Source: Singulisphaera acidiphila DSM 18658 (GTDB lineage Bacteria; Planctomycetota; Planctomycetia; Isosphaerales; Isosphaeraceae). Taken from it: a stretch of DNA of 64,000 nucleotides. Below, in pieces: positions 17,171-26,859 of the stretch. The stretch's first letter is position 1. The number at the start of each line of letters is the position of its first letter. The position numbers and the translations under genes are program-made. Under the pieces are notes generated by a model, which was given only the letters and a program-made list of their open reading frames with translations, did not search any database and had not been told where the DNA came from. The stretch lies in the NCBI RefSeq assembly GCF_000242455.2, contig NC_019892.1, forward strand, positions 3,844,001 to 3,908,000, written 5' to 3'.

Positions 17171-19693
17171 ATGCAGGAACAGCGGATGACACGGATTCTT
17201 CGCTCAGCCCCTTGGTGGATTCCCAGCCAGGTGACTCGCATCCTCCTGCTCTGGGGCCTCGGTTTCACCCCCGCATGGGCCAATGATCGGCCGCCCGTGG
17301 AAGGAACCGCAGCGTCCTCGATCCGGGTCGTCCCGCCTCGGGTGGTCCTGCGCGGGCCCGACTCGGTCCAGCAACTGGCGGTCGAGGCGATTGCCGGCGA
17401 CTCGGCCGTGCGGGACGAATCGACGCAGGCCAAATTCGTGTCATCCAACCCCAAGGTCGCGGAGATCGACGACTCGGGGATGATCTCCGCGAAGGGAGAC
17501 GGCACCGCGACCATTGCGGTGCGCTCGGGTGAGCGGACGGTCGAAGTGCCCGTGACCGTCACCGAGTTCACGTCGGAGCGGACGGTCAACTTCGCCAACC
17601 AGGTCGTGCCGATCTTCACCAAGCTCGGCTGCAACTCGGGGGGATGCCACGGCAAGGCCAGCGGTCAGAATGGGTTCCGGCTCAGCCTGCTCGGCTTCGA
17701 ACCGACTCTCGACTACGAGGCGCTCGTCAAGGAAGGGCGAGGCCGGCGACTCTTCCCGGCGCGACCCGAGCAGAGCTTGCTCCTGACCAAGGGAACCGCG
17801 ACCGTCCCTCACGGTGGCGGCCGGCGGCTCAAGCTCGACTCGCAAGAATACCGCGTGATCAGCCGCTGGATCGGGGGAGGAATGCCGGTCGGCAAGGCGT
17901 CAGACCCGACCGTCTCGGGGATCGAAATCTACCCCGACACTCGGGTCATGACACGCGGAACGTCGCAGCAGATCATCGTGACCGCCCACTACACCGACGG
18001 GACCACCGAGGATGTGACCCGCTGGGCTCAGTATCAGTCGAACGACCCCGAAGTGGCCGACGTTGCGGAGGGGGGCAAGGTCGCAACCCGCGAGCTGTCC
18101 GGCCAAGCGGGGATCATGGCGCGCTACCAGGGACAGGTCGCCGTCTTCCGTGCCACCGTTCCCCTCGGCCTGCCCATTGCGGCCGCGTCCGAGTTCCCAC
18201 CCTCCAACCTCATTGATTCCGCAGCCCTCAAGCAGTGGAAGGCGCTCGGAATCCTTCCGTCCGACTCGTGTACCGACGCGGAGTTCGTTCGTCGCGCCTC
18301 GCTCGACATCATCGGGACCTTGCCGACGGCCGAGGAAATCAAGGCGTTCGTCGCCGATCCCAGCCCCGAGAAGCGGGTGTCGCTCGTCGATCGGCTGCTC
18401 GAACGGCCGGAATATGCAACCTACTTCGCGATCAAATGGGCCGACATCCTCCGCAATAAGCGTGAAGGAGATCCGAAGGCCCAGCATGGGACCTTTGCCT
18501 TCTACGACTGGATCCGCGAAAATCTGGCCCGAAACACGCCTTACGACCAGTTCGTCCGCTCGATTCTCGCCGCCAGCGGCACGCCCGAGACCTCGCCGCC
18601 GGTCCAGTGGTATCGCCGGATCAAGGCGGCCGACGCGTTCGTCGACGACTCAGCGCAGGTGTTCCTCGGAATGCGGCTCCAGTGTGCCAAGTGCCACCAC
18701 CACCCGTTCGAGAAGTGGAGCGAGAACGATTACTACGGCTTCGCCGCCTTCTTCGCGCGGATCGGTCGGAAGCCCTCCGCACAGGCGCAGCGGAGCGGCC
18801 GGGACGACGAAGTCATCTTCACCGCCCGGACCGGCGCGGTCACGCAGCCGAAGACGAAGCAGGTGATGAGCCCCAAGGGGCTCGGCGGCGAGGTCGTTCC
18901 GATCGCGGCCAACGAGGATCCTCGCCAGAAGCTCGTCGACTGGATGGCCGAACCGCAGAATCCGTTCTTCGCCAAGGCACTCGTCAATCGTTACTGGGCC
19001 CACTTCTTTGGGCGGGGGATCGTCGAGCCAATGGACGACCTCCGGCTGACGAACCCGCCGTCGAACCCCGATCTGCTGCACGGCCTGGCCGACGACTTCG
19101 TCAAAACCGGCTACGACCTCAAGCGGCTGGTCCGCACGATCTGCACGAGCCGGCTCTACGGGCTTTCGAGCGTCCCGAACGAGTACAACCGCAAGGACAA
19201 ACAGAGCTTCGCCCGCCACTATCCCAAGCGGCTGGGCGCAGAGGTCCTTTTGGACGCGATCTCCCAGGTCTCGGGAGTGCCGACGCCGTTTGCCGGTCTT
19301 CCCGCCGGCACTCGGGCCATCGAACTGCCCGACGAGAGCGTGGTCTCGGCCTTTCTCGACACCTTCGGACGTCCCAAGCGCGATACCCCGTGCGAATGCG
19401 AGCGCGTCGGTGACGCCAGCCTCGGGCAAAGCTTGATGCTCCTGAATTCCGGCGAGGTGCAAGGCAAGCTGGCGGCAGCCGGCGGCCGTGCCGAAGCGCT
19501 CGCCAAGGATAGCCGACCCGATGAGGCCAAGGTGGAAGAACTCTTCTGGGCCGCCTTCGGTCGGGCTCCCTCCAGTGGGGAAACCGCAAGCGCTCTGGGC
19601 CACTTGACCACCCACGCCGGCAAGAAACGCGAGGCCTTCGAGGATATCGTCTGGGCCTTGATCAATGCCAAGGAGTTCCAGTTCAACGACTGA
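17171..19693 (+). CDS. DUF1549/DUF1553 planctomycete protein with Ig-like domain and cytochrome-like Cys motifs
   Basis: The product is 840 aa with a signal peptide ending near PAWAND. A bacterial Ig-like (BIG2) domain covers about residues 50-135 (VSSNPKVAEIDDSGMISAKG), followed by a cytochrome-like segment LGCNSGGCHGKASGQNGF. A second Ig-like region lies near residues 250-330. The DUF1549 domain (about 340-550) contains LQCAKCHHHPFEKWSENDYYGF, and DUF1553 (about 600-840) ends the protein with NPFFAKALVNRYWAHFFGRG. Such proteins are almost confined to planctomycetes and relatives and are nearly always followed by a DUF1501 gene, as here 111 bp downstream. They are exported and may take part in surface polysaccharide degradation or electron transfer, but no biochemical role is established. 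Confidence 0.9.
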   Translation: MQEQRMTRILRSAPWWIPSQVTRILLLWGLGFTPAWANDRPPVEGTAASSIRVVPPRVVLRGPDSVQQLAVEAIAGDSAVRDESTQAKFVSSNPKVAEIDDSGMISAKGDGTATIAVRSGERTVEVPVTVTEFTSERTVNFANQVVPIFTKLGCNSGGCHGKASGQNGFRLSLLGFEPTLDYEALVKEGRGRRLFPARPEQSLLLTKGTATVPHGGGRRLKLDSQEYRVISRWIGGGMPVGKASDPTVSGIEIYPDTRVMTRGTSQQIIVTAHYTDGTTEDVTRWAQYQSNDPEVADVAEGGKVATRELSGQAGIMARYQGQVAVFRATVPLGLPIAAASEFPPSNLIDSAALKQWKALGILPSDSCTDAEFVRRASLDIIGTLPTAEEIKAFVADPSPEKRVSLVDRLLERPEYATYFAIKWADILRNKREGDPKAQHGTFAFYDWIRENLARNTPYDQFVRSILAASGTPETSPPVQWYRRIKAADAFVDDSAQVFLGMRLQCAKCHHHPFEKWSENDYYGFAAFFARIGRKPSAQAQRSGRDDEVIFTARTGAVTQPKTKQVMSPKGLGGEVVPIAANEDPRQKLVDWMAEPQNPFFAKALVNRYWAHFFGRGIVEPMDDLRLTNPPSNPDLLHGLADDFVKTGYDLKRLVRTICTSRLYGLSSVPNEYNRKDKQSFARHYPKRLGAEVLLDAISQVSGVPTPFAGLPAGTRAIELPDESVVSAFLDTFGRPKRDTPCECERVGDASLGQSLMLLNSGEVQGKLAAAGGRAEALAKDSRPDEAKVEELFWAAFGRAPSSGETASALGHLTTHAGKKREAFEDIVWALINAKEFQFND

Positions 19694-19804
19694 CGGACGG
19701 ACCGGGTTGTGGATCCGGGTCGGATCCCTCTCCAATCGATATGCGTCCCCCACCCACCCCCGATGGCGTCCCCCGCGCCACCTACCGTCGAGGAGACTCT
19801 TCCG

Positions 19805-21172
19805 ATGCTGGAACTGATGGGTCACGCTTCGCCTCAAACTCAGGGGCCGAACCGACGTTCCTTCCTCAAGGCGGGGTTTCTCGGGCTCGCCGGCCTCAAC
19901 CTCGCCGACCTCCTCCGGATCGAGGCCGCCGCCAAGGCAGCGGGCCAACCCAAAGAGCGCGACCTTTCGGTGATCCTGATCTGGCTCGATGGGGGACCGC
20001 CTCAACATGAGACGTACGACCCCAAGCCCGACGCCCCCGTCGAGTTCCGTGGACCGCTCAACTCGATTGAGACCTGCGTACCCGGGATCCGAATCTCCGA
20101 GTTATTTCCCCAACAAGCGAAAATGATGGACCGGATGTCGATCATCCGGTCGATGCACCACCACACCGGCGACCACTTCGCGGCCGCCCACTGGATGCTC
20201 ACCGGAGTGCTCGGCTCGACCGCCGTGGACCTGGCCCCTCAGTATCCCTCGGCCGGGTCGATCATCGCCAAGTTGAAGGGGGCGAAAACGCCAGGGATGC
20301 CTGCCTACGTCGGCCTTCCCCAGACGCACTCGGTTGGCCTCGCCCCCGGATACCACGGCGCAGCCTACCTCGGGCTCGGCTATAACCCGTTCTCGGCCGA
20401 CGGCGATCCCAATACCGACGCCTACCAGGTGCCGAACCTCGCCCCGCCCGCCGGTGTCGACCTCCCCCGAATCGAAGGGAGACGCAACCTCCTGGGCGCC
20501 TTCGACCAGGTCCGGCGTGACGTCGACGCCTCGGGCGTGATGGATGGCCTCGATCAGTTCAGCCAAGACGCCTTCACGATGGTTTCCAGCCCCGCCACCC
20601 GTGCGGCGTTCGATATCCGCAAGGAAAGCCCACAGCTCCGTGACCGCTACGGGCGGCATACCTGGGGGCAAAGCGCCTTGATGGCCCGCCGGCTCGTCCA
20701 GGCGGGAGTCCGGTTCGTCACCCTGACTTATGGAGGCTGGGACTTCCACTCCAGCATCGAAGTGGGGATGAAACGGGTCTTGCCCATCGTCGACAGCGCG
20801 GTCGCCACCCTGGTCGACGACCTCGAGATGCACGGGATGCTCGACTCGACCGTCGTGCTGGTGATGGGGGAGTTCGGCCGAACCCCTCGGATCAACCAAG
20901 GGCTGCCCGGCATCGACCCGATTCCAGGACGCGACCACTGGGGCGAGGTGATGAGCGTGCTGGTGGCCGGCGGTGGGTTCGCGAAAGGCCGCGTGATCGG
21001 CTCCAGCAACTCCCGGGGAGAAGTCCCCAAGGATTGTCCCATCAGTCCGCCCGACCTACTCGTCACGCTCTACCGCCAGATGGGCATCGACCCCGAAACC
21101 AGCTTCAAGAACCGCGCTGGGCGACCCATCACCATCGGCTCAACCGGCAGAGTGATCAAAGAACTCTGCTGA
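19805..21172 (+). CDS. DUF1501 family exported protein
   Basis: The product is 455 aa from ATG 19805, which has GAGGAG 9 bases upstream. A Tat signal RRSFLKAGFLGLAGLNLADL lies near residues 17-36. The body has DUF1501 hallmarks: ILIWLDGGPPQHETYDPKP, IRSMHHHTGDH, TLTYGGWDFHSSI and VLVMGEFGRTPRIN. The fold is related to alkaline phosphatase/sulfatase enzymes. It is the usual partner of the preceding DUF1549/DUF1553 gene and should be co-expressed with it; the two probably act together outside the cytoplasm. An upstream extension to 19709 is possible but is Pro-rich and lacks a ribosome binding site. Confidence 0.9.
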   Translation: MLELMGHASPQTQGPNRRSFLKAGFLGLAGLNLADLLRIEAAAKAAGQPKERDLSVILIWLDGGPPQHETYDPKPDAPVEFRGPLNSIETCVPGIRISELFPQQAKMMDRMSIIRSMHHHTGDHFAAAHWMLTGVLGSTAVDLAPQYPSAGSIIAKLKGAKTPGMPAYVGLPQTHSVGLAPGYHGAAYLGLGYNPFSADGDPNTDAYQVPNLAPPAGVDLPRIEGRRNLLGAFDQVRRDVDASGVMDGLDQFSQDAFTMVSSPATRAAFDIRKESPQLRDRYGRHTWGQSALMARRLVQAGVRFVTLTYGGWDFHSSIEVGMKRVLPIVDSAVATLVDDLEMHGMLDSTVVLVMGEFGRTPRINQGLPGIDPIPGRDHWGEVMSVLVAGGGFAKGRVIGSSNSRGEVPKDCPISPPDLLVTLYRQMGIDPETSFKNRAGRPITIGSTGRVIKELC

Positions 21173-21201
21173 GCGCCCAGCAAAATGGGGCGTTGCGCCC
21201 G

Positions 21202-21241
21202 AACGGCTCGTACCTCCGACCCCGGGGGCGAGCCGTTTTTT
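21202..21241 (+). terminator. intrinsic terminator after the DUF1501 gene
   Basis: The arms AACGGCTCG and CGAGCCGTT form a 9-bp stem followed directly by a T-run, 30 bp past the DUF1501 stop. This is a classical rho-independent terminator. Confidence 0.75.
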
Positions 21242-21586
21242 CATTTCACCCGACGAAGCCCGCCGACTGCCTACGTCCCCCCGCTTCGAGCGCCACCCGT
21301 TGATGCCCCGGGCGCGATGTGAAGGAACGCCGGAAAATGACAAACATGACCGGGACCTGCCAAAACGGCAGACCCCAGTCAGAACCGGCACCGCTTGCAG
21401 GCATACACAACTTCTTGCACACAAACGATTTAAAATTCACGCCATGGGACGGTATGCCAGTTGCATTTGGTTCGACGAACTTTTAGATACGAAGGGGGAA
21501 CCGCGCGAGCGGTCGACCCTCGCGTCGTCGTCGGCCTCAGGTACGACGAGAGACGGCTCCCGACCGCGTCGAAGGAGAATCCAACC
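21242..21586 (+). promoter_or_regulatory. upstream region of the chaperone operon
   Basis: This 345-bp stretch should contain the groEL promoter. I looked for a CIRCE element (TTAGCACTC, 9 nt, GAGTGCTAA) and did not find one. The segment 21380-21445 is AT-rich and is the most likely promoter area. GAAGGAG at 21571-21577 is the ribosome binding site for groEL. Confidence 0.4.
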
Positions 21587-23272
21587 GTGGCGAAGATGAT
21601 GGCCTACGATGAGGAGGCCCGCCAGAAGCTGGCGAGCGGCGTGACCAAACTGGCCCGGGCCGTCCGGAGCACCCTGGGCCCGCGCGGCCGCAACGCCGTG
21701 ATCGACAAGGGCTGGGGCAGCCCGACCGTCACCAAAGACGGCGTGACCGTGGCCGAGGAGATCGAGCTGACCGATCCCTACGAAAACATGGGTGCCCAAC
21801 TCGTCAAGGAGGCCGCCAGCAAGACCTCCGACGCTGCGGGCGACGGCACGACGACTGCCACCGTCCTGGCCGAGGCCATCTTCAAGGAAGGGCTCAAAGC
21901 TCTGGCCGCGGGCGCCGATCCGATGGCGCTGAAGCGAGGGATCGAAAAGGCCGTCGAGGCCGTTGTCGAGCACGTGAAGGGGCAATCCAAGAAGGTCTCC
22001 GGCAAGAAGGAGATCACCGAGGTTGCCGCCATCGCCTCGAATAACGACACGATCATCGGCGAGAAGCTGGCCGACGCCTTCGAAAAGGTGGGCACCGACG
22101 GCGTCATCACCGTCGAAGAAGGCAAGGGGAACGAGACCACCGTCGACGTGGTCGAGGGGATGCAGTTCGACCGGGGCTACCTCTCCCCCCATTTCGTCAC
22201 CGACCAGGATCGGATGGAAGTCGTCCTCGAAGACGCCTACATCCTGATCTACGAAGAGAAGATCAGCTCCCCCCAGAAGCTGATCCCGTTGCTCGAGCTG
22301 ATCGCCCGGTCGAGCAAACCGCTCGTCGTGATCGCCGAGGACATCGAAGGCGAAGCGCTGGCGACCCTGGTCGTCAACAAGCTCCGCGGCATCCTCAAGG
22401 TCGCGGCCGTCAAGGCCCCCGGCTACGGTGACCGCCGCAAGGCGATGCTCGGCGACATCGCCGTCCTCACCGGTGGCAAGGCGATCTTCAAGGACCTCGG
22501 CATCGAGCTCGAGAGCGTCCAGCTCACCGACCTCGGCCGCGCCCGCAAGATCACGATCGACAGCGAAAACACCACGATCGTCGAAGGCGTGGGCACCCAG
22601 GAGGAGATCAAGGGACGGGTCGAGATGATCCGCCGCGAGATCACCCAGACCGACAGCGAGTACGACCGCGAGAAGCTCCAAGAGCGTCTGGCCAAGCTCG
22701 CCGGCGGCGTCGCCCGCATCAACGTCGGTGCGGCCACCGAGACCGAGATGAAAGAGCGCAAGGCTCTGGTCGAAGACGCCCTGCACGCGACCCGCGCTGC
22801 GATCGAGGAAGGGGTCGTCCCCGGTGGTGGCACCGCCTTGATCCGGGCGATCACCGCACTCGACGCCCTCAAGCTGACCGGCGACCAGGCGATGGGCGTC
22901 CAGATCATTCGCCGCGCCCTCGAGCAGCCCGCACGCTCGATCGCCGAGAACGCCGGCATCGACGGTGCCGTCGTGGTCAACAAGATCCTCAAGTCCAAGG
23001 AAGCCAACTTCGGCTACAACGCCGACACCGGCGCCTGGGGCGACATGTTCGCCGCCGGCATCGTTGACCCCACCAAGGTCACACGCTCGGCCCTCCAGAA
23101 CGCCGCTTCCGTCGCCGGCCTGCTCCTGACCACCGAAGCCATCATCGCCGAACCCAAGAAGAAGGCGGAAGCCGCCGGTCACCACGATGACCACGGCGGA
23201 GGCATGGGCGGCATGGGCGGCATGGGAGGAATGGGTGGCATGGGCGGAATGGGTGGCATGGGGATGATGTAA
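21587..23272 (+). CDS. groEL: chaperonin GroEL with GGM tail
   Basis: The product is about 561 aa from GTG 21587 (VAKMMAYDEEARQKL), with GAAGGAG 9-15 bases upstream. The frame opens further up, but that leader is not GroEL-like. The ATP-binding loop SDAAGDGTTTATVLAEAI and the motifs LGPRGRNAVI, GPTVTKDGVTV-type sequence and GVVPGGGTALIRA are intact. The C-terminus is a long (GGM)n tail, which lines the folding chamber and is typical of the main housekeeping chaperonin. It forms the 14-mer that folds proteins with the GroES cap encoded just downstream. Here groEL precedes groES, the reverse of the usual order, and a second groEL follows. Confidence 0.97.
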   Translation: MAKMMAYDEEARQKLASGVTKLARAVRSTLGPRGRNAVIDKGWGSPTVTKDGVTVAEEIELTDPYENMGAQLVKEAASKTSDAAGDGTTTATVLAEAIFKEGLKALAAGADPMALKRGIEKAVEAVVEHVKGQSKKVSGKKEITEVAAIASNNDTIIGEKLADAFEKVGTDGVITVEEGKGNETTVDVVEGMQFDRGYLSPHFVTDQDRMEVVLEDAYILIYEEKISSPQKLIPLLELIARSSKPLVVIAEDIEGEALATLVVNKLRGILKVAAVKAPGYGDRRKAMLGDIAVLTGGKAIFKDLGIELESVQLTDLGRARKITIDSENTTIVEGVGTQEEIKGRVEMIRREITQTDSEYDREKLQERLAKLAGGVARINVGAATETEMKERKALVEDALHATRAAIEEGVVPGGGTALIRAITALDALKLTGDQAMGVQIIRRALEQPARSIAENAGIDGAVVVNKILKSKEANFGYNADTGAWGDMFAAGIVDPTKVTRSALQNAASVAGLLLTTEAIIAEPKKKAEAAGHHDDHGGGMGGMGGMGGMGGMGGMGGMGMM

Positions 23273-23379
23273 TCCCGGCTGCCCGGCCTGCTTTGGAAAA
23301 GAAGACGATATCTTCCCTGGAACCACGTTCGGCCCCGTCGGCTCGGGGTCGAACCGAACGTGATAAGGAATGCACTCAG

Positions 23380-23673
23380 ATGGCCAAGATTCGCCCGCTC
23401 GAAGACCGCGTTGTGATCCAGCAGATTGAGGCTGAGGAGAAGACGGCCGGCGGCATCGTGCTGCCCGACACCGCCAAGGAAAAGCCGCAGCGTGGCCGCG
23501 TCCTCGCCGTGGGCCCGGGCAAGTTGCTCGATTCGGGCGAGCGTGCCCCGATCGGCGTGGTCGAAGGGGATGAAGTTCTCTTCGGCAAGTACTCGGGCAC
23601 CGAGATCAAGGTCGACGGCGAGGAAATCAAGATCCTCCGCGAGTCCGACATCCTGGCGAAGATCGTCAAGTAA
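23380..23673 (+). CDS. groES: co-chaperonin GroES
   Basis: The product is 97 aa from ATG 23380 (MAKIRPLEDRVVIQQIEAEE). It contains the mobile loop region KTAGGIVLPDTAKEKPQRG, the VLAVGPG strand and the DEVLFGKYSGTEI segment, and the length fits the family. It caps the GroEL ring. It lies between two groEL genes, 107 bp after the first and 80 bp before the second, so it may serve both. Confidence 0.97.
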   Translation: MAKIRPLEDRVVIQQIEAEEKTAGGIVLPDTAKEKPQRGRVLAVGPGKLLDSGERAPIGVVEGDEVLFGKYSGTEIKVDGEEIKILRESDILAKIVK

Positions 23674-23683
23674 CCGGCCGTGG

Positions 23684-23730
23684 GGTGGGCGTGCCCACCA
23701 TTCATCAAGATTGGTGGGCCGTGCCCATCC
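23684..23730. repeat. two GGTGGGC palindromes between groES and the second groEL
   Basis: GGTGGGCGTGCCCACC at 23684-23699 is followed by GGTGGGCCGTGCCCATCC at 23713-23730. Both belong to the dispersed palindrome family also seen at 10041 and 46624-46692. They could form hairpins within the groES-groEL2 transcript. Confidence 0.5.
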
Positions 23731-23753
23731 GACAAGAGAAGGACAACTGACCC

Positions 23754-25379
23754 GTGGCAAAGCAACTGCTCTTCTCCGACGCCGCGCGCCGCAAACTGCT
23801 CGAAGGCGTCGATGTCTTGGCCCATGCGGTGGGCACCACGCTCGGCCCGACCGGGCGCAACGTGATCCTCAGCAAATCGTTCGGCGGCCCGACCGTCACC
23901 AAGGACGGCGTCACGGTCTCGAAGGAGATCGAGCTGCCCGACCCGTTCGAGAACATGGGCGCGAAGCTGGTCAACGTCGTCGCGTCGAAGACTTCCGACA
24001 CGGCCGGCGACGGCACGACGACCGCCACCATCCTCGCCCGCGCGCTCTTCCGCGAAGGGCTCCGCAACATCACCTCGGGGGCCAATCCGACGGCCGTCCG
24101 CCGAGGGATCGAGAAGGCGGTCGAGGCCGCCGTCACCGAGTTGCGTGACAAGCTCTCTCGCCCCGTCTCCAAGAAAGAAGAGATCGCGCAGGTCGGCACG
24201 ATCTCGGCCAACAACGACGCCACGATCGGCAACATGCTTGCCGACGCGGTGGAGCGGGTTGGTCGCGACGGCGTGATCACGGTCGAAGAAGGCAAGACCG
24301 CGACCACGACGCTCGACTTCGTCGAGGGCATGCAGTTCGACAAGGGCTACCTCAGCCCCTACTTCGTCACCAGCCCGACGACGATGGAAGTCATCTTCGA
24401 CGATGCGTTGATCCTGCTTCACGAGAAGAAGATCAGCAGCCTCCGCGAGATGATCCCCCTCCTCGAGAAGGTCGCGCAGTCGGGCAAGCCGCTGCTGATC
24501 ATCGCCGAGGACGTCGACGGCGAAGCGCTGGCGACCTTGGTCGTCAACAAGCTCCGTGGCGTGCTGAACATCGCCGCGGTCAAGGCTCCCGGCTTCGGCG
24601 ACCGCCGCAAGGCGATGCTTGCCGACATCGCGATCCTGACCGGCGGAACCGTCATCAGCGAAGACCTGGGCCTGAAGCTTGAGAACCTGACCCTCAAGGA
24701 CCTGGGCACGGCCAAGCAGATCAAGGTGAACAAAGACAGCACCACCTTGATCCAAGGAGCCGGCAAGAAGGCCGACATCCAGAAGCGGATCGACCAGCTC
24801 CGTCGCCAGATCGAAGAGACGGAGAGCGAGTACGACAAGGAGAAGTTCCAGGAGCGCTTGGCGAAGCTCTCCGGGGGCGTGGCTCTGATCAACGTCGGCG
24901 CGGCGACCGAAGCCGCCATGAAAGAGATCAAGGCCCGCGTCGAAGACGCGCTCCATGCGACCCGCGCAGCGGCCGAAGAGGGGATCGTCCCCGGCGGCGG
25001 CGTGGCCTTGCTCCGCGTGATCCCGGCCGTCGAAAAGCTTCGCGACACCCTCAAGGGGGACGAGCAGCTCGGCGCCTCGATCGTCTTGCGAGGCCTGGAA
25101 GAGCCGATCCGCCACATTGCGTCCAACTCGGGACACGATGGTGCGGTCGTCGCCGAAGAGGTCAAGTCGCGTGAAGGCGCCATTGGCTTCAACGCCAACA
25201 CCGGCGAATACGTCGACCTGTTCAAAGCCGGTATCGTCGACCCCACCAAGGTGACGCGCTCGGCCTTGCAGAACGCTGCCTCGATCGCCGCCCTCATGCT
25301 CACCACCGAGGCGATGATCACCAACATCAAAGACGACGAGAAAGACGGAGCGAGCCGCGTTGAAGGTTCGGTCCGCTAA
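23754..25379 (+). CDS. groEL: second GroEL chaperonin, without GGM tail
   Basis: The product is 541 aa from GTG 23754 (read as MAKQLLFSDAARRKLLEG). It keeps the ATPase loop TSDTAGDGTTTATILARALF, LGPTGRNVIL, FGGPTVTKDGVTV and GIVPGGGVALLR, so it should be an active chaperonin. It differs from the first copy in its early residues and in the C-terminus, which ends in a charged tail (IKDDEKDGASRVEG) with no GGM repeats. Multiple groEL copies with one lacking the GGM tail are common in planctomycetes; the second copy may serve a special client set or stress. It ends before a terminator-like hairpin. Confidence 0.95.
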   Translation: MAKQLLFSDAARRKLLEGVDVLAHAVGTTLGPTGRNVILSKSFGGPTVTKDGVTVSKEIELPDPFENMGAKLVNVVASKTSDTAGDGTTTATILARALFREGLRNITSGANPTAVRRGIEKAVEAAVTELRDKLSRPVSKKEEIAQVGTISANNDATIGNMLADAVERVGRDGVITVEEGKTATTTLDFVEGMQFDKGYLSPYFVTSPTTMEVIFDDALILLHEKKISSLREMIPLLEKVAQSGKPLLIIAEDVDGEALATLVVNKLRGVLNIAAVKAPGFGDRRKAMLADIAILTGGTVISEDLGLKLENLTLKDLGTAKQIKVNKDSTTLIQGAGKKADIQKRIDQLRRQIEETESEYDKEKFQERLAKLSGGVALINVGAATEAAMKEIKARVEDALHATRAAAEEGIVPGGGVALLRVIPAVEKLRDTLKGDEQLGASIVLRGLEEPIRHIASNSGHDGAVVAEEVKSREGAIGFNANTGEYVDLFKAGIVDPTKVTRSALQNAASIAALMLTTEAMITNIKDDEKDGASRVEGSVR

Positions 25380-25395
25380 TCGATTCGCGAACGTT

Positions 25396-25440
25396 CCCGA
25401 GGTCAGGCCCACTCGCTCCCGGGTGGGCCTTGGCCTCGGG
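25396..25440 (+). terminator. terminator-like hairpin after the second groEL
   Basis: CCCGAGGTCAGGCCCAC can pair with GTGGGCCTTGGCCTCGGG across a 10-nt loop, followed by a T-containing run. It separates the groEL-groES-groEL unit from dnaJ. Confidence 0.6.
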
Positions 25441-25648
25441 TCGGTTTCCCTTTTGATGATGGTCGGTCGCTTCGCGTCATCCGTCACATCTCCCGAAACT
25501 TGTCCGGGCCTCTCCTCCTTTTTACTTCGCAATTCCTCTTTGTTGTCGAGATGGAGCAGGATTGGGCCGTGTCACGACTCGGCCTGAGATGCTATCCTGG
25601 TACATTGCCGAACGCCGCCCCTGATACCCCGGACCTGAGCGAGACGCC

Positions 25649-26803
25649 ATGCCGATGGCAACCACGAAGCGTGACTATTACGTAGTCCTTGAAATCAAGC
25701 GCGAAGCCTCTCAGGATGAAATCAAGAAAGCCTATCGGCAACTGGCGCTGAAGAATCACCCCGACAAGAATCCCGGCAACGCCGAAGCCGAAAAACGCTT
25801 CAAAGAAGCGGCCGAAGCGTACGAAGTCCTCTCCGACCAGGCGAAGCGCCAGCGCTACGACCGCTACGGCCACGCCGGACTCGAAGGGGCCGGAGTTCAC
25901 GACTTCCGCAACGCCGAAGACATCATGTCGGCCTTTGGCGACATCTTTGGCGGCGGCCTGTTCGGCGACCTCTTCGGCCAACGACGCCGCGGACCTCGGG
26001 CCGGCCAGGACCTCCTGTTCAAGCTCGAGATCGACCTCGTCGAGGCGGCCCGAGGCACGACCAAGCCGATCGACGTCAATCGCCAAGAATATTGCGGCGA
26101 CTGCAAAGGCTCGGGTGCCAAGAAGGGGACCGTGGCCGTAAGCTGCAACTATTGCGCCGGCCAGGGCCAGGTCGTCCAGTCTCGCGGTTTCTTCCAGGTG
26201 GCGACCACCTGCCCAGCCTGCGGCGGCGAGGGGATGCGCATCACCGACCCCTGCCCGAATTGCCGAGGCGCGGGGCGGGTCAATGCCGTCGCCCACTTGA
26301 AGGTGGACGTCCCTCCCGGCGTCGAGAGCGGCATGTGGCTCCAACTCCGGGGCCAAGGCGAACCGGGCGACCCCGGCGCACCTCGGGGCAACCTGAGAAT
26401 TCAGATCCTGGTCCGCAAGCATCCGTTCTTCGAGCGGAACCGCAACGACCTGGTCTGCCAGGTCCCGATCAACTTTCCCCAGGCAGCCCTCGGCGCCGAC
26501 ATCGAAGTCCCGACCCTTGACGGCCCCGACCGCCTGCACGTCCCCAAAGGGACGCAGAGCGGCGACGTCCTCAGGCTCAAGGGACGGGGGATGCCTGACA
26601 TCAGCGGGCGAGGACGTGGCGACGAACTCGTCGAGGTCGTCGTGGAAACCCCGCGACACCTGACGCCTCGCCAGGAAGAACTGCTTCGCGAACTGGCCGA
26701 GATCGAGCATCTCGATGTCAGTCCGAAACGAAAGAGCTTCTTCGAGAAGCTCCGCGACTACTTCACCGAGGATGCCGATGGGGCGGAACCCGGCGCGTCC
26801 TGA
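25649..26803 (+). CDS. dnaJ: chaperone DnaJ
   Basis: The product is 384 aa. The J domain (residues 7-75) has the HPD motif in ALKNHPDKNPGNAE. A Gly/Phe-rich segment (FGDIFGGGLFGDLFGQ) follows, then a zinc-binding domain with four CxxCxGxG repeats: CGDCKGSG, CNYCAGQG, CPACGGEG and CPNCRGAG. The C-terminal substrate-binding domain completes the type I DnaJ plan. It stimulates DnaK ATPase and delivers clients. It is followed by grpE 56 bp downstream; dnaK itself is not in the window. Confidence 0.95.
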   Translation: MPMATTKRDYYVVLEIKREASQDEIKKAYRQLALKNHPDKNPGNAEAEKRFKEAAEAYEVLSDQAKRQRYDRYGHAGLEGAGVHDFRNAEDIMSAFGDIFGGGLFGDLFGQRRRGPRAGQDLLFKLEIDLVEAARGTTKPIDVNRQEYCGDCKGSGAKKGTVAVSCNYCAGQGQVVQSRGFFQVATTCPACGGEGMRITDPCPNCRGAGRVNAVAHLKVDVPPGVESGMWLQLRGQGEPGDPGAPRGNLRIQILVRKHPFFERNRNDLVCQVPINFPQAALGADIEVPTLDGPDRLHVPKGTQSGDVLRLKGRGMPDISGRGRGDELVEVVVETPRHLTPRQEELLRELAEIEHLDVSPKRKSFFEKLRDYFTEDADGAEPGAS

Positions 26804-26859
26804 CTGTCTGAGTCGAGTCGAACCGAACCCGCCGCGCGGTCCGCGAGAAGGATATCCCA

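Noticed and set aside
21242..21586. CIRCE element for HrcA control of groEL
   Set aside because: The expected TTAGCACTC/GAGTGCTAA inverted repeat is not present.
23199..23272. Tandem GGCATGGGC-like repeats that resemble a microsatellite or small array
   Set aside because: They encode the GGM tail of GroEL and lack CRISPR spacers.
21437..25532. Long minus-strand frames opposite both groEL genes
   Set aside because: They mirror the highly conserved chaperonin genes and have antisense composition (LDRGD-rich).
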